Assembly (NCBI GenBank): GCA_034667465.1 | Contig: JAXDJV010000021.1 | Location: forward strand, 132,447-196,446 | Reading direction: 5' to 3' | DNA: 64,000 nt | Origin: JAOBAU01 sp034667465 | GTDB taxonomy: Bacteria; Acidobacteriota; Thermoanaerobaculia; Gp7-AA8 | In this document: positions 8,539-17,945 of the stretch, piece by piece | How positions within the stretch are numbered: the first letter of the stretch is position 1 | Layout: the number at the start of each line of letters is the position of its first letter | The notes under the pieces: model-generated | Databases searched by the model: none | What the model saw: only the letters and a program-made list of their open reading frames with translations | Told to the model about the DNA's origin: nothing | Position numbers and translations under genes: made by a program

Positions 8539-9920
8539 TCCCCCTGCTTTTTGCCGGTTTCGTCGCGCTCTCGATCATCGTCTCGCTCACCGACTGGCGG
8601 CGGGGCTGGCTGCTCGCGGTGCTCTGCGGCGCGCTGCAGGATCCGGTGCGCAAGCTGATGCCGGGCAGCCCGGTCGCGATGACGTTCTCGATCGTGGCGA
8701 TCTATGTCGCCATCATCTTCGCCATCCAGTCGCGCATTCAGCTGCATCTGCGCGACTTCAGCCGCCGCTTCCCTTCGATCTGGAAAGCGTTCGGGCTGCT
8801 CTTTCTGCTGCTGATCCTCGCCGCGATCAACGGTCTCGCCACGTTCGGAATCGGTTACTGGCGCGCGCCGATGCTGAGTCTCTTCACGTATCTCGCTCCG
8901 CTTCCCGCGGTGCTCCTCGGCTTCATGTACCTCGATCGCGAAGAGCGGCTCTATCGCTTCTTCACGTTCTACTCGATCATCACGTCGGTCGCGCTGATCG
9001 GCTCGGTGCTCGAGTATCTGCGCTTCGACAGTCCGACGCTCGGGATGGTCATGCAGGTCGGCGATTACATCCGCCATCTGCCCGGCCTGCAGATCCGGAT
9101 GATCTCCGGCTTCTACCGCGCTCCCGACATCATGGGCTGGCACGCCGCGATGCTCGCTTCGATCTCGCTGGCGATGGCTGTCCGCGCGGAGCTCGGACGC
9201 CGGGCCATTCCGTGGATGCTCGGAGCGGGCTGGGGGTTTTTCAACTGCATGATCAGCGGTCGCCGCAAAGCGATCTACTTCGTCCTCGTCTTCGCTGTCG
9301 CATTTCTCATCCGCTACATCCGCCGGATCAAACCTGCACAGATCGTTTCGATTGCGGTCGCGGCGGCAGTTCTCGGCTACGTCGTACACAACATCTCGAC
9401 AAACGAAACTTCGTCGGTTTACGCGACCGGCGCCGTGACGACCGGGGATGAGGTCGCGCAACGGCTCGAAGGCGGTCTCCTCGACACGATCAGGCAGTTC
9501 GGTTTCATGGGCGCCGGCCTCGGCACCGCAACCCAGGGCGTGCAATATCTCCTCGGCCCGAAGCAGACGATGGGCTGGCAGGAAGGCGGACTCGGAAAGC
9601 TCGCCATCGAGCTCGGTGTGCCCGGTCTGCTCGCGGCGATGCTGTTCGCGTTCGCCGCGCTCCGAACGATGATGAAGATCAGCGCGATCCCCGATCATCC
9701 GTACACATCGCAAATCGGCCGCGCGACCCTCTTCGCGCTGATCGCGGCGAACATCGCGAACTTCGCCGCGTCGGCGCAGGCGTACTCCGATCCCGTGCTG
9801 ACGCTGATCACCTGCTTCATCGCCGGCTGTCTCTTCGCCACGATCACGCTCGACGAGCGCGCGGCCGCCGCCGCAAATCCGCCGGCGGTGCTGCCGCGAC
9901 TGACCCCCGTTCGCACCTGA
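8535..9920 (+). CDS. O-antigen polymerase/ligase-like membrane protein (Wzy candidate 1)
   Basis: This 461-residue protein has many hydrophobic segments and a long loop around 300-350 with NETSSVYATG. The layout matches Wzy/WaaL-type proteins, with 10-12 membrane spans and a large periplasmic loop. It terminates a run of ATGA-coupled glycosyltransferase genes, the normal place for a polymerase. It would join lipid-linked repeat units in the periplasm. A second O-antigen-ligase-like protein lies at 16336-17847, and which one polymerises and which one ligates cannot be told. Confidence 0.72.
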   Translation: MIPLLFAGFVALSIIVSLTDWRRGWLLAVLCGALQDPVRKLMPGSPVAMTFSIVAIYVAIIFAIQSRIQLHLRDFSRRFPSIWKAFGLLFLLLILAAINGLATFGIGYWRAPMLSLFTYLAPLPAVLLGFMYLDREERLYRFFTFYSIITSVALIGSVLEYLRFDSPTLGMVMQVGDYIRHLPGLQIRMISGFYRAPDIMGWHAAMLASISLAMAVRAELGRRAIPWMLGAGWGFFNCMISGRRKAIYFVLVFAVAFLIRYIRRIKPAQIVSIAVAAAVLGYVVHNISTNETSSVYATGAVTTGDEVAQRLEGGLLDTIRQFGFMGAGLGTATQGVQYLLGPKQTMGWQEGGLGKLAIELGVPGLLAAMLFAFAALRTMMKISAIPDHPYTSQIGRATLFALIAANIANFAASAQAYSDPVLTLITCFIAGCLFATITLDERAAAAANPPAVLPRLTPVRT

Positions 9921-9936
9921 GGTACGCTGCGCAGAC

Positions 9937-11061
9937 GTGAACATCCTTCACGTCGTTCCGACGTACCTTCCCGCGCGGCGCTACGGCGGTCCGATTTACG
10001 CGGTGCACGGACTGGCGAAGGCGCTCGCGGCGCGCGGCCATCGCGTCGACGTCTTCACGACGAACGTCGATGGAAACGGCGTTTCCGATGTGCCGCTGGC
10101 GACACGCGTCGATCTCGACGGCGTCGGCGTTCACTACTTTGCCTCGTCGTTTCGCCGTTTGTACTGGAGCGCCGGTCTGCGCAACGCGCTCGACGAACGA
10201 GTCGCGCGATACGACGTCGTTCATCTCCACTCGATCTTTCTGCATCCGACCGCGGCCGCCGCGCGCGCGGCGAAACGGAGCGGGACGCCATACGTGATCG
10301 CGCCGCGCGGCATGCTCGTGCCGGAGCTGATTCGCGGCCGCAGCCGGATCACGAAGTCGCTTTGGCTGCGGTTCGTCGAAGAGCGCAACTTCGCCGGCGC
10401 CGCCGGAATCCACTTCACTTCCGAACGCGAGCGCGCCGATGCCGAGCGAACCGGCATGCCGCTCCCATCGCCGTTCATCGTGCCGAACGGCATCGACGTT
10501 CCTCCTCCACTCAACCGCTCGCGCAACGAGCGCGAGATTCTCGCCCTCGGCCGTGTCAGCTGGAAGAAGGGGCTCGATCGCCTCATCGCCGCGCTGCCGC
10601 ATATCGACGACGCGACGCTGACGATCGCCGGTAACGATGAAGAGGAGCTGACGCCGCGACTCCGCGAACAGGCGCGCACTCTCGGCGTCGAACAACGCAT
10701 CACGTTCCTTGGCGACGTCGGCGGCGACGCGAAGTACGAGCTCCTTGCGGGCGCGGCCGTCGTGGCGATGCCGTCGATCAACGAGAACTTCGGCAACGTC
10801 GTGCTCGAAGCGATGTCGATGGAGACACCGGTCGTCGTCACACCGGAAGTCGGACTCGCGGATGAAGTGCGACGCGCCGATGCGGGCGTGGTCGTGAATG
10901 GTGAGCCGCACGCACTCGCCGCCGCGATCGACGAGTTGCTTCGCGATCCCGCGCGTCGCGCCGCCATGGGCGCACGCGGACGGCGCGCCGTCGAAGAGCG
11001 CTTCACCTGGCCGCGCGTCGCCGAGCAGATGGAGGCCGCGTATGCGCGACTTCGCCGCTGA
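9937..11061 (+). CDS. Family 4 (GT-B) glycosyltransferase
   Basis: The 374-residue protein opens with ILHVVPTYLPARRYGGP, a typical GT4 N-terminus with a glycine-rich acceptor loop. It has REILALGRVSWKKGLDRLI at the domain junction and NENFGNVVLEAMSMETPVV as the donor-site E-x7-E region. The start is GTG, 17 nt after the preceding gene. Its 3' end overlaps the next gene by 20 bp in another frame. Confidence 0.87.
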   Translation: MNILHVVPTYLPARRYGGPIYAVHGLAKALAARGHRVDVFTTNVDGNGVSDVPLATRVDLDGVGVHYFASSFRRLYWSAGLRNALDERVARYDVVHLHSIFLHPTAAAARAAKRSGTPYVIAPRGMLVPELIRGRSRITKSLWLRFVEERNFAGAAGIHFTSERERADAERTGMPLPSPFIVPNGIDVPPPLNRSRNEREILALGRVSWKKGLDRLIAALPHIDDATLTIAGNDEEELTPRLREQARTLGVEQRITFLGDVGGDAKYELLAGAAVVAMPSINENFGNVVLEAMSMETPVVVTPEVGLADEVRRADAGVVVNGEPHALAAAIDELLRDPARRAAMGARGRRAVEERFTWPRVAEQMEAAYARLRR

Positions 11062-11872
11062 GGTCACGCCGCTCGTCCTGACGCGCGACGAAGAGCCGAA
11101 CATCGCCCGCACACTTGCGCAGCTGGCATGGGCGCGCGAAGTGATCGTCGTCGACAGCATGAGCGGCGACGCCACGGTCGCGATCGCGCAGAGCTTTCCG
11201 AATGTCCGCGTCGTGCAGCGACCGTTCGACGACCTCGCATCGCAATGGAACTTCGCGCTCGCGCAGGCATCGACGGAATGGGTGCTGACGCTCGATGCCG
11301 ACTATTTCGTGCCGCCCGAGTTCGTTCGCGAACTCGCCGCGCTCGAGCCGGCGCCGAACGTCAGCGCATACGAAGCGACGTTCAAATACGCGGTCGGCGG
11401 CCGTCCGTTGCGCGCATCTCTCTACCCGCCGCGCGCCGTCGTGCTGCGCCGCGATCGCTGCACGAACTTCATGGACGGACACACGCAGCGCGTCCGCGTC
11501 GACGGCGACACGCTGCCGCTTCGCACGCCGCTGATTCACGACGATCGCAAATCGATGTCGCGCTTCATCGAACGCCAGCGCCGCTACATGCGCGACGAGG
11601 CGGCGAAGCTCCGTCGCGGCGAATCGCTCAACTTCGCCTCGCGCATTCGCAAGCTGCGGGTCGTCGCGCCGTTCGCCGTCGTCATCCACGCGCTCTTCAT
11701 CAAAGGGCTGATCCTCGACGGACGCGCCGGACTTCGCTACGCGTGGGAGCGCTTCGTCGCGGAGCTAATCCTCTCGCGCGAATTGAGTGTGGGGGCGGGC
11801 GCCCCGCCCAACCGGGCGGCCGAAGCGGCCGCCTCCACATCAGATAAATCCGACCGCGCACCTCGCCCGTAA
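11042..11872 (+). CDS. Family 2 glycosyltransferase, WaaE/KdtX-like
   Basis: The 276-residue protein has LVLTRDEEPNIARTL at the N-terminus, REVIVVDSMSGD and a TLDADYF DXD-type motif. This is the architecture of WaaE/KdtX beta-1,4-glucosyltransferase-like enzymes. The ATG at 11042 follows from this alignment. The last 28 or so residues (Gly/Ala/Pro-rich) are encoded by a palindromic repeat at 11788-11839, so they look like a read-through tail, not family sequence. Confidence 0.83.
   Translation: MRDFAAEVTPLVLTRDEEPNIARTLAQLAWAREVIVVDSMSGDATVAIAQSFPNVRVVQRPFDDLASQWNFALAQASTEWVLTLDADYFVPPEFVRELAALEPAPNVSAYEATFKYAVGGRPLRASLYPPRAVVLRRDRCTNFMDGHTQRVRVDGDTLPLRTPLIHDDRKSMSRFIERQRRYMRDEAAKLRRGESLNFASRIRKLRVVAPFAVVIHALFIKGLILDGRAGLRYAWERFVAELILSRELSVGAGAPPNRAAEAAASTSDKSDRAPRP
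11788..11839. repeat. Palindromic GC-rich element inside a glycosyltransferase 3' end
   Basis: Outer arms TGTGGGGGCGG (11788-11798) and CCGCCTCCACA (11829-11839) pair with one mismatch. The inner GGCGGCC/GGCCGCC arms also pair. Nested dyads of this kind are typical of REP-like intergenic elements. Here the element sits in frame within the coding end of the upstream gene. Confidence 0.55.
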
Positions 11873-11879
11873 TCACTGC

Positions 11880-12287
11880 ATGTCCGAATCAAACAAAGCA
11901 ATCGTTCGCAGACTGATCGAAGAAGCGCAGGAACAGGGCAATCACGCCACCATCGACGAGCTGCTGAGCGAAGACTTCGTCGATCACACGCCGCTGCCGG
12001 GCGTTCCCGGAAATCGCGACGGCATCCACATCCTCTTCGATGCGTTGCGCTCCGCGTTCCCCGATCTTCGCGTCACGATCAGCGAACAGATCGCCGACGA
12101 CACACGCGTCGTCACGCGCAAGACGTTCAACGGCACGCACGGCGGCTCGTTCATCGGCATTCCGGCCAGCGGCAATCGCGTGGCCTTCGAGGTCGTCGAC
12201 ATCCTCGCGCTGCGCGACGGAAAGATCCTCGAGCATCGCGTGATCTTCGATCAGCTCTCGCTGCTGCAGCAGCTCGGCGACGCGTAA
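11880..12287 (+). CDS. SnoaL/NTF2-like ester cyclase-family protein
   Basis: The 135-residue protein has the SnoaL-like fold signature: NKAIVRRLIEEAQEQGN, LLSEDFVDHTP, a DLRVTISEQIADDTRVVTR strand pair, the NGTHGGSFIGIPASG loop and a closing DGKILEHRVIFD. Family members range from polyketide cyclases to proteins of unknown role. It sits 7 nt after the glycosyltransferase stop and ends exactly against the carbamoyltransferase stop (12287/12288). Nothing ties it to polysaccharide synthesis except position. Confidence 0.75.
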   Translation: MSESNKAIVRRLIEEAQEQGNHATIDELLSEDFVDHTPLPGVPGNRDGIHILFDALRSAFPDLRVTISEQIADDTRVVTRKTFNGTHGGSFIGIPASGNRVAFEVVDILALRDGKILEHRVIFDQLSLLQQLGDA

Positions 12288-14030
12288 TCAGCGACGCCAG
12301 ATCATCAGGTCGCCCATCACCAGCAAATCCATCTTCGTGCGCAGGAAACAGTCGAGCGCCTGCGCGGGCGAGTTCACGACCGGCTCGTTCTCGTTGAAGG
12401 ACGTGTTGAGCACGAGCGGCACGCCGGTCAGCTCGCGGAACGCTTCGATCAGCGCGTAGTAACGCTCGTTCTGCGCGCGTTCCACCGACTGCAATCGCCC
12501 CGAGCCGTTCACGTGTGTGACCGCCGGAATCAGCGCGCGTTTCTCCTCGCGGATTTGGTAGACCTGCAGCATGAACGGCACGTCGTAGTCGGTCTCGAAC
12601 CATTCGCCGACCGCTTCGCGGAGCACGGACGGCGCGAACGGACGGAACGACTCGCGCCGCTTGATCTTCAGGTTGAGGATGTTCTTCATGTCGGCGCGGC
12701 GGGGATCGCAAACGATCGAGCGATTGCCGAGAGCGCGCGGTCCCCATTCCACTCGTCCCTGAAACCAGCCGACGACGTTTCCGGCCGCGACCTGTTCCGC
12801 GGTCCGCCTGCAAAGCTCGCCCTGATCGTGCACGCGCTCCATCGAACAGCCGGCGGCTTCGAGATCGGATTGCCGTTCGTCGACCGCCGAGTCGATCGCG
12901 GCGTCGTCGTACTCGGGTCCCCAGTACGCGTGCTCCATCACGAACGACCGCGGCTGCTGCAGCGTCTCGTTCCAGACCCAGTACGCCGCGCCGATCGCAC
13001 CGCCGGCATCGCCCGCGGCCGCCTGAATGTAGAGATCCTTGTACTTCGTTCGATCGAAGATGAAACCGTTGGCGACGGAGTTGTAGCCGCAGCCGCCGGC
13101 GATACAAATCCGCGAGCTGTTCGTTTTCTCGTGCAGCGCATTCGCCATCGCAAAGAACGCTTCCTCGTACATCGCCTGCATCGACGCGGCGATGTTCCTG
13201 TGGCGATCTTCGAGCGGATCGTCCGGCGAACGAACGGGACCGAGGAGCTCGGCGAGCCGCGGCGAGAAGACGGGACCGATGACCGGCGAGCCGCCCTGCC
13301 ACACCATGTCGAGTCCGACCGAGTGATGCGTGAAGTAGTCGAGGTTCAGCGTGAAGCGGCCGTTCGCGACGCGGACGATGTCGCGCATTTCTTTCATGTA
13401 CGACGGCTTGCCGTACGGCGCGAGTCCCATCACTTTGTACTCGTCGCCGTAGTGCGGGAAGCCGAGGTATTGCGTGATGGCGGTATAGAAAATGCCGAGC
13501 GAGTGAGGAAAGCCAACCTCGCCGAAGACTTTGATCGAGCTGCCGTCGCCGTAGCCCCACATCGAGCTGACGAAATCTCCGAAGCCATCGACGGAAAGCA
13601 CCGCGGCGTCTTTGAACGGACTGACGAAGAACGCCGACGCGAGATGCGCGCGGTGGTGCTCGACGTTGTGCAGTTGTGGCTTCAGCGACGTGACGCCGAA
13701 CGCTTCCGCGAATTCGCCGCGGACGTCGCGAATCTTCGCGCGATTCTCGAGCCGCCGGCGAATGGCAGCGATCGACGGACGCTTCGCGAGGATGAACTTC
13801 GCGCGCTGCAACAGTCGGGCGTTCGGATCGCGATTGACGGCGATGTGATCGACGTCGTTGAGCGAAACTCCCGCTTCGTCGAGGCAATATTGGATGGCGA
13901 CGGAGGGAAAGCCGGCCCAGTGCTTGATGCGCCGGAATCGCTCTTCTTCGCACGCCGCGACGAGCTTTCCGTCGACGACGATCGCCGCCGCCGCGTCGGC
14001 GTGGTGAGCATTAACGCCGAGGATGATCAT
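12288..14030 (-). CDS. Carbamoyltransferase, NodU/CmcH family
   Basis: At 580 residues this is normal family length. The N-terminal Carbam_trans_N domain begins ILGVNAHHADAAAAIVVDG and continues with CEEERFRRIKHW and HHRAHLASAF, whose histidines bind metal. The C-terminal domain has GRVEWGPRALGNRSI, FRPFAPSVL and LNTSFNENEPVV. It uses carbamoyl phosphate and ATP to carbamoylate a hydroxyl, probably of a sugar in this polysaccharide locus, as NodU does for Nod factor. It runs against the flanking genes, and its start lies 8 nt from the divergent GTG at 14039. Confidence 0.92.
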   Translation of the reverse strand: MIILGVNAHHADAAAAIVVDGKLVAACEEERFRRIKHWAGFPSVAIQYCLDEAGVSLNDVDHIAVNRDPNARLLQRAKFILAKRPSIAAIRRRLENRAKIRDVRGEFAEAFGVTSLKPQLHNVEHHRAHLASAFFVSPFKDAAVLSVDGFGDFVSSMWGYGDGSSIKVFGEVGFPHSLGIFYTAITQYLGFPHYGDEYKVMGLAPYGKPSYMKEMRDIVRVANGRFTLNLDYFTHHSVGLDMVWQGGSPVIGPVFSPRLAELLGPVRSPDDPLEDRHRNIAASMQAMYEEAFFAMANALHEKTNSSRICIAGGCGYNSVANGFIFDRTKYKDLYIQAAAGDAGGAIGAAYWVWNETLQQPRSFVMEHAYWGPEYDDAAIDSAVDERQSDLEAAGCSMERVHDQGELCRRTAEQVAAGNVVGWFQGRVEWGPRALGNRSIVCDPRRADMKNILNLKIKRRESFRPFAPSVLREAVGEWFETDYDVPFMLQVYQIREEKRALIPAVTHVNGSGRLQSVERAQNERYYALIEAFRELTGVPLVLNTSFNENEPVVNSPAQALDCFLRTKMDLLVMGDLMIWRR

Positions 14031-14038
14031 AATTCGGC

Positions 14039-15169
14039 GTGCGCATCATCTTCGTGAACCGCTATTTTCATCCCGATCATTCTGCAACAAGTCAGATGGT
14101 CTCCGACCTCGCGTTTCATCTCGCTTCGCGCGGTCACGAGGTGGAAGCGATCGCGAGCCGGCAGCGGTACGACGAGCCATCTGCACGCCTCGCGCCGAGC
14201 GAAACGGTCGGCGGCGTGCGTATCACGCGCGTCGCTACGACCCGCTTCGGCCGCACGTTTCTCGGCGGGCGCGCGATCGATTACCTGACGTTTTACCTCA
14301 CCGCGTGGCTGGCGCTTTTGACGCGTCGCGGCGTCGTCGTAACGATGACCGATCCGCCGCTGATGTCGATCGTGGCGATGTTCGCGGCGCGGCGCCGCGT
14401 CAACTGGATCCAGGATCTTTTCCCCGAAGTGGCCGAAGCGCTCGGAGTGTTGCGCGGCGTCGGACCCCTGCGCGCGTTGCGCGATCTTTCCCTTCGCACC
14501 GCACGCGCAAACGTCGTCCTAGGCGATCGGATGGCGGAACGCGTGCCGTCGCGCGCCGTCGTGCAGCACAACTGGGCCGACAGCGCGCTTCGTCCGATTA
14601 CACGCGATGACGACAACACGTTCGTCGTCGGCTACTCCGGGAACCTCGGCCGCGCGCACGACTTCGCGACGATCACCGGCGCGATGCGGCTCCTCGCCGG
14701 CGAGCCGTCGATCCGCTTCGTCATCACCGGCGGCGGCGCGCAACTCGACTCGGTGAAGCAAGCGACGAACGGCCTCACGAACGTCGCCTTTCGTCCGTAT
14801 CAGCCGCGCGAACTGCTCAGCGAATCGCTCTCATCCGCAGACGTCCATCTCGTCTCGCTGCAGCCGGAGCTCGAAGGATTGATCGTTCCGAGCAAGATTT
14901 ACGGCATCCTTGCCGTTGCACGTCCGGCGATTTTCATCGGCGCGGAGGATGGCGAGGTCGGCAACATGTTGACGAAAAACGATTGCGGAGTCGTAGTCGC
15001 TCCCGGCGATTCCGCCGCGCTGGCGCGCGTCATTCGCGATCTCGCGTCCGACCGCACGCGCGCTTCGCAGATGGGAACGCGCGGCCAGGCTCTGTACGAA
15101 TCGCGCTTCGCGCCGCCGATCGCATTCGCGAACTGGGAACGGATTCTCGAAGAGGCGTCGCGTGGCTGA
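14039..15169 (+). CDS. Family 4 (GT-B) glycosyltransferase, WcaI/WbuB-like
   Basis: The 376-residue protein begins RIIFVNRYFHPDHSATSQ, followed by LAFHLASRGHEV. A WIQDLFPEVAEALG segment is characteristic of WbuB/WcaI-type fucosamine or colanic-acid glycosyltransferases. The C-terminal half has VGYSGNLGRAHDF and a GLIVPSKIYGILAVARP donor site. The start is GTG, and the gene diverges from the carbamoyltransferase across an 8-nt gap, so promoters must lie inside coding sequence. It overlaps the next gene by 8 bp. Confidence 0.87.
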   Translation: MRIIFVNRYFHPDHSATSQMVSDLAFHLASRGHEVEAIASRQRYDEPSARLAPSETVGGVRITRVATTRFGRTFLGGRAIDYLTFYLTAWLALLTRRGVVVTMTDPPLMSIVAMFAARRRVNWIQDLFPEVAEALGVLRGVGPLRALRDLSLRTARANVVLGDRMAERVPSRAVVQHNWADSALRPITRDDDNTFVVGYSGNLGRAHDFATITGAMRLLAGEPSIRFVITGGGAQLDSVKQATNGLTNVAFRPYQPRELLSESLSSADVHLVSLQPELEGLIVPSKIYGILAVARPAIFIGAEDGEVGNMLTKNDCGVVVAPGDSAALARVIRDLASDRTRASQMGTRGQALYESRFAPPIAFANWERILEEASRG

Positions 15170-16427
15170 CAGCCGCATCCGGCTCTTCCACATCATCCTC
15201 GCCGTGGCGATGGCCGGCAGCCTGCTCGTCTTCATCACGACGCCATCGAGCGACTGGAAGGCGGTCGCGCCGCCCGACGATCGCCTGCAGCTCGCCGACT
15301 ACATCGCCACGCATCCGGCCGACGCGAAAGCGTCCGCGAAGATCACCGATGCAGCGCTCGACTATCCGATCACGAAGCGGCGCGAGCTCTGGCATGCGGC
15401 GCACGAGCTGACGAACCACCTCGAGCCGTATCGGACGAATGGACAGATCGCGTTCGCGCGCGCCGGCGTCTTCCACTGGGCCGAACTTTCGGACGCGGAG
15501 CGGAAGGAAGTGATCGCGTCGATCGGTCCGCTGCTGAACGACTACAACCGTTTCATGGCGCTCTACAAGCCGGTCTGGGCGCTGACGCATGATCTCGCAC
15601 TGCTTCTCCGGCACGCGCCGCCGGGCGAGGGTGTGCTGAACGAGCTCGGCGAGCTCGCCGTGACGAATGGTCTCTTCGACGAATACCGCCGGCTGCGCGC
15701 CGAAACGCAGCGCGTTCGCGAAGAAGAGGCGGCGGCGAAGCGCGCCACGCTCACGCCGCCGCAACTGCTGCAATCGCTCCGTCCGCCGTTTCGCATCAGC
15801 GACGAACCGCTGATCTCCGCCGTGCTGCGGGAGCTGCAGGGACGTCCGCTCGACGAGGATCCCCATTCGAGCACGGTCGATCCGCTCATCGAATTCGCGA
15901 TCGATCATCACCTCACGCCGCTCGAAGGTCTCGAAGCGATCACCCGATTGAAGGGAACCGCGTCCGACGCGCATCGCGCGCGGCTGGCGCTGGCACTCGA
16001 TCTTCCCGAGCGCGCGTCCGACCTCGAGCTCGGCAACGCCGACGTCTCCGCGCCGTGGCGTCGTTACTACGCCGAGCGCGCCGAATACGAAGCGAAGCAC
16101 GGCAACGCCGATCAGGCGGAGCTGTATCGCGTTCGTGCGTACGTCGCCTCAACGCGCGAGGGAAAATGGGAAGGTCTTTGCGACGGCGATCTCTGCACGA
16201 ATGCGCACGCGGAGATCGACGGACCGCGCGTCCTGACGCTCGAAATGGTGCAGTCGGACGAAGTGCCGCCGTGGGTCGAGCTCTACATCGACGATGCGTT
16301 GCGCGATGAAGGTCCGATCGCGCCGCGGCGGGTCTTCACGGTTCCGGACGGAGTGCATCGGGTTGAATTGCGAGTCGCCAATCCGATGACTCGAAATCGA
16401 TTTCGGCGCCGCGTGAAGATCGGGTAG
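15162..16427 (+). CDS. Membrane-anchored protein of unknown function
   Basis: This 421-residue protein has one N-terminal transmembrane segment (about residues 8-26) and then a mostly helical, charged periplasmic or cytoplasmic body. The region around residues 60-230 could form TPR-like helical hairpins, and the C-terminal 90 residues look beta-rich (EIDGPRVLTLEMVQSDEVPP). No family is recognised. It overlaps the preceding glycosyltransferase by 8 bp, so it belongs to the polysaccharide operon. Its last 92 bp run antiparallel to the 3' end of the next gene. Confidence 0.6.
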   Translation: MADSRIRLFHIILAVAMAGSLLVFITTPSSDWKAVAPPDDRLQLADYIATHPADAKASAKITDAALDYPITKRRELWHAAHELTNHLEPYRTNGQIAFARAGVFHWAELSDAERKEVIASIGPLLNDYNRFMALYKPVWALTHDLALLLRHAPPGEGVLNELGELAVTNGLFDEYRRLRAETQRVREEEAAAKRATLTPPQLLQSLRPPFRISDEPLISAVLRELQGRPLDEDPHSSTVDPLIEFAIDHHLTPLEGLEAITRLKGTASDAHRARLALALDLPERASDLELGNADVSAPWRRYYAERAEYEAKHGNADQAELYRVRAYVASTREGKWEGLCDGDLCTNAHAEIDGPRVLTLEMVQSDEVPPWVELYIDDALRDEGPIAPRRVFTVPDGVHRVELRVANPMTRNRFRRRVKIG

Positions 16428-17847
16428 CCACCGCTGCTCCGGCGATCGCGGCGAGCGTTGCGAAGTTCGCCGGGATGTAGAAGTTGAAGTCGATCATGGC
16501 GTGAACGAGCGCGACCAGGATGCTGGTCAGGGCGGCGACGATGAACGCTCGACGCTGCCAGCGCGCACCGCGATCGAACGACAATCGGACCAGCGCGATG
16601 AAGCCGAGGACGACGGATGCAAGCACGATCGTGAAGCCGACGACGCCGGTCGTCGCACCGACTTCCGCGTAATCGTTGTGCGCGTGGTTGTAGATGACGT
16701 CGAGGTCTTCCGACTGCACCTGCGAGACGACGTCGACGAACGTGCCGAGGCCGCTGCCGAGCGCGGGAAAACGGCGCCAGATCGCGACGGCCGCGGAGAT
16801 CTCGCTGCGCCGTCCGACGAGATTCGTCTGCTCGGACGCCGACGGTTTGAAACGCGCGACCGTCCGCTCGGTGCCGAGGAACATGACCATGCTGCCGATG
16901 AGCAATAGTCCGGCGGCGATGCCGAGGCCGAGCTTCGCGAGAGCGACCGCATGCGAATGGCGGCGATGCCGGCTCGGACGGAGCAGCAGCGCGCCGGAAG
17001 CTGCCGCGCCGGCGGCAAGCGACAGCAGCGCGCCACGCGACTGCGCCACGAGGATGGCGACGATGCACGCGAGCGCGACGCCGGTTCCGGCGCCGAAGAG
17101 CAGCAGTTTCCGCTCGAGCAGTCGCACGAAGCGGCGGCGGAGCGGCGTTCCGCTCGGCGCGGCTTCACGCCACGCCAGCGCCGCGAGGAAGGCTGCCATC
17201 GGCAGGATGATCGCGGCGTAATGCGCGAAGTGATTCGGATTGACGAACGTGCCGGTGACGCGGTTGAAGATTTTGGAGTTCGGCCAGCCCCAGATCGCGT
17301 AACGGCGCAGCGCCGCTTCGCGCACGCCGTAGAGCACTTCGAACAGCGCGGTTCCGCCGAGCACTGCCGCGAGCGCGATGCGGCGCGTGTGCGTTCGGAT
17401 CAGCAGCGCTGCCGCCTGAAACGTCGCGAAGAACGCGAGGAATCGGAAGAGATGAAGCCACGTCGCGCCGGGATTGACGCTGATCGGATAGGAATCGCCC
17501 GGCTGCGCGTCGAGCATCAACGCTGCGACTCTCGAAGCGCGGCTCCAGATCGCGTACGACTCCGGCGACAGCAGCCGCAGGAGTGAGCCCGGCAGTTCGA
17601 CGAGCTGCAGCGCGGCGACGAGCGCGAAGGCGATCGCTCCGGCGGTCCAGATGCGATACGGCGCGGTCGGGCGCGAAACGCCTTCGGCTCGCGAACGAAG
17701 AAATGCGGCCGCCGCGCAGATCACGAGCGGCGGAATGATGAGCGCCGGCTGCGCCGCGTCGATCACCGATGCGAACGGCATCGGCAGCCACACGAGGTAC
17801 GCGAAGAGCGCGACGACGCACGCCCGTTCGATGCGCTGTTCCGGCAT
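16336..17847 (-). CDS. O-antigen ligase family membrane protein (Wzy/WaaL candidate 2)
   Basis: The 503-residue polytopic protein carries the Wzy_C/O-antigen ligase hallmark GLGTFVDVVSQVQSEDLDVIYNHAHNDYAEVGATTG, with the conserved H-x-H-N-D near residue 390. The loop RVTGTFVNPNHFAHY is the other family signature. It polymerises lipid-linked repeats or ligates them to lipid A core in the periplasm. The gene opposes its neighbours and overlaps the convergent 15162 gene by 92 bp at the 3' end. Confidence 0.88.
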   Translation of the reverse strand: MPEQRIERACVVALFAYLVWLPMPFASVIDAAQPALIIPPLVICAAAAFLRSRAEGVSRPTAPYRIWTAGAIAFALVAALQLVELPGSLLRLLSPESYAIWSRASRVAALMLDAQPGDSYPISVNPGATWLHLFRFLAFFATFQAAALLIRTHTRRIALAAVLGGTALFEVLYGVREAALRRYAIWGWPNSKIFNRVTGTFVNPNHFAHYAAIILPMAAFLAALAWREAAPSGTPLRRRFVRLLERKLLLFGAGTGVALACIVAILVAQSRGALLSLAAGAAASGALLLRPSRHRRHSHAVALAKLGLGIAAGLLLIGSMVMFLGTERTVARFKPSASEQTNLVGRRSEISAAVAIWRRFPALGSGLGTFVDVVSQVQSEDLDVIYNHAHNDYAEVGATTGVVGFTIVLASVVLGFIALVRLSFDRGARWQRRAFIVAALTSILVALVHAMIDFNFYIPANFATLAAIAGAAVATRSSRGAEIDFESSDWRLAIQPDALRPEP

Positions 17848-17945
17848 TGGCTGACGATTGTAGTGTGCGCTGCCCTTGCGAGCGCACCGGCCTGGTCTGT
17901 TACCATGCGGCGTTCGCCCGCGAGAGAGAGTGAGGAGGGGGTAAG

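Noticed and set aside
12513..14057. 514-residue plus-strand ORF antisense to the carbamoyltransferase
   Set aside because: Shadow frame; the minus-strand carbamoyltransferase has all family motifs.
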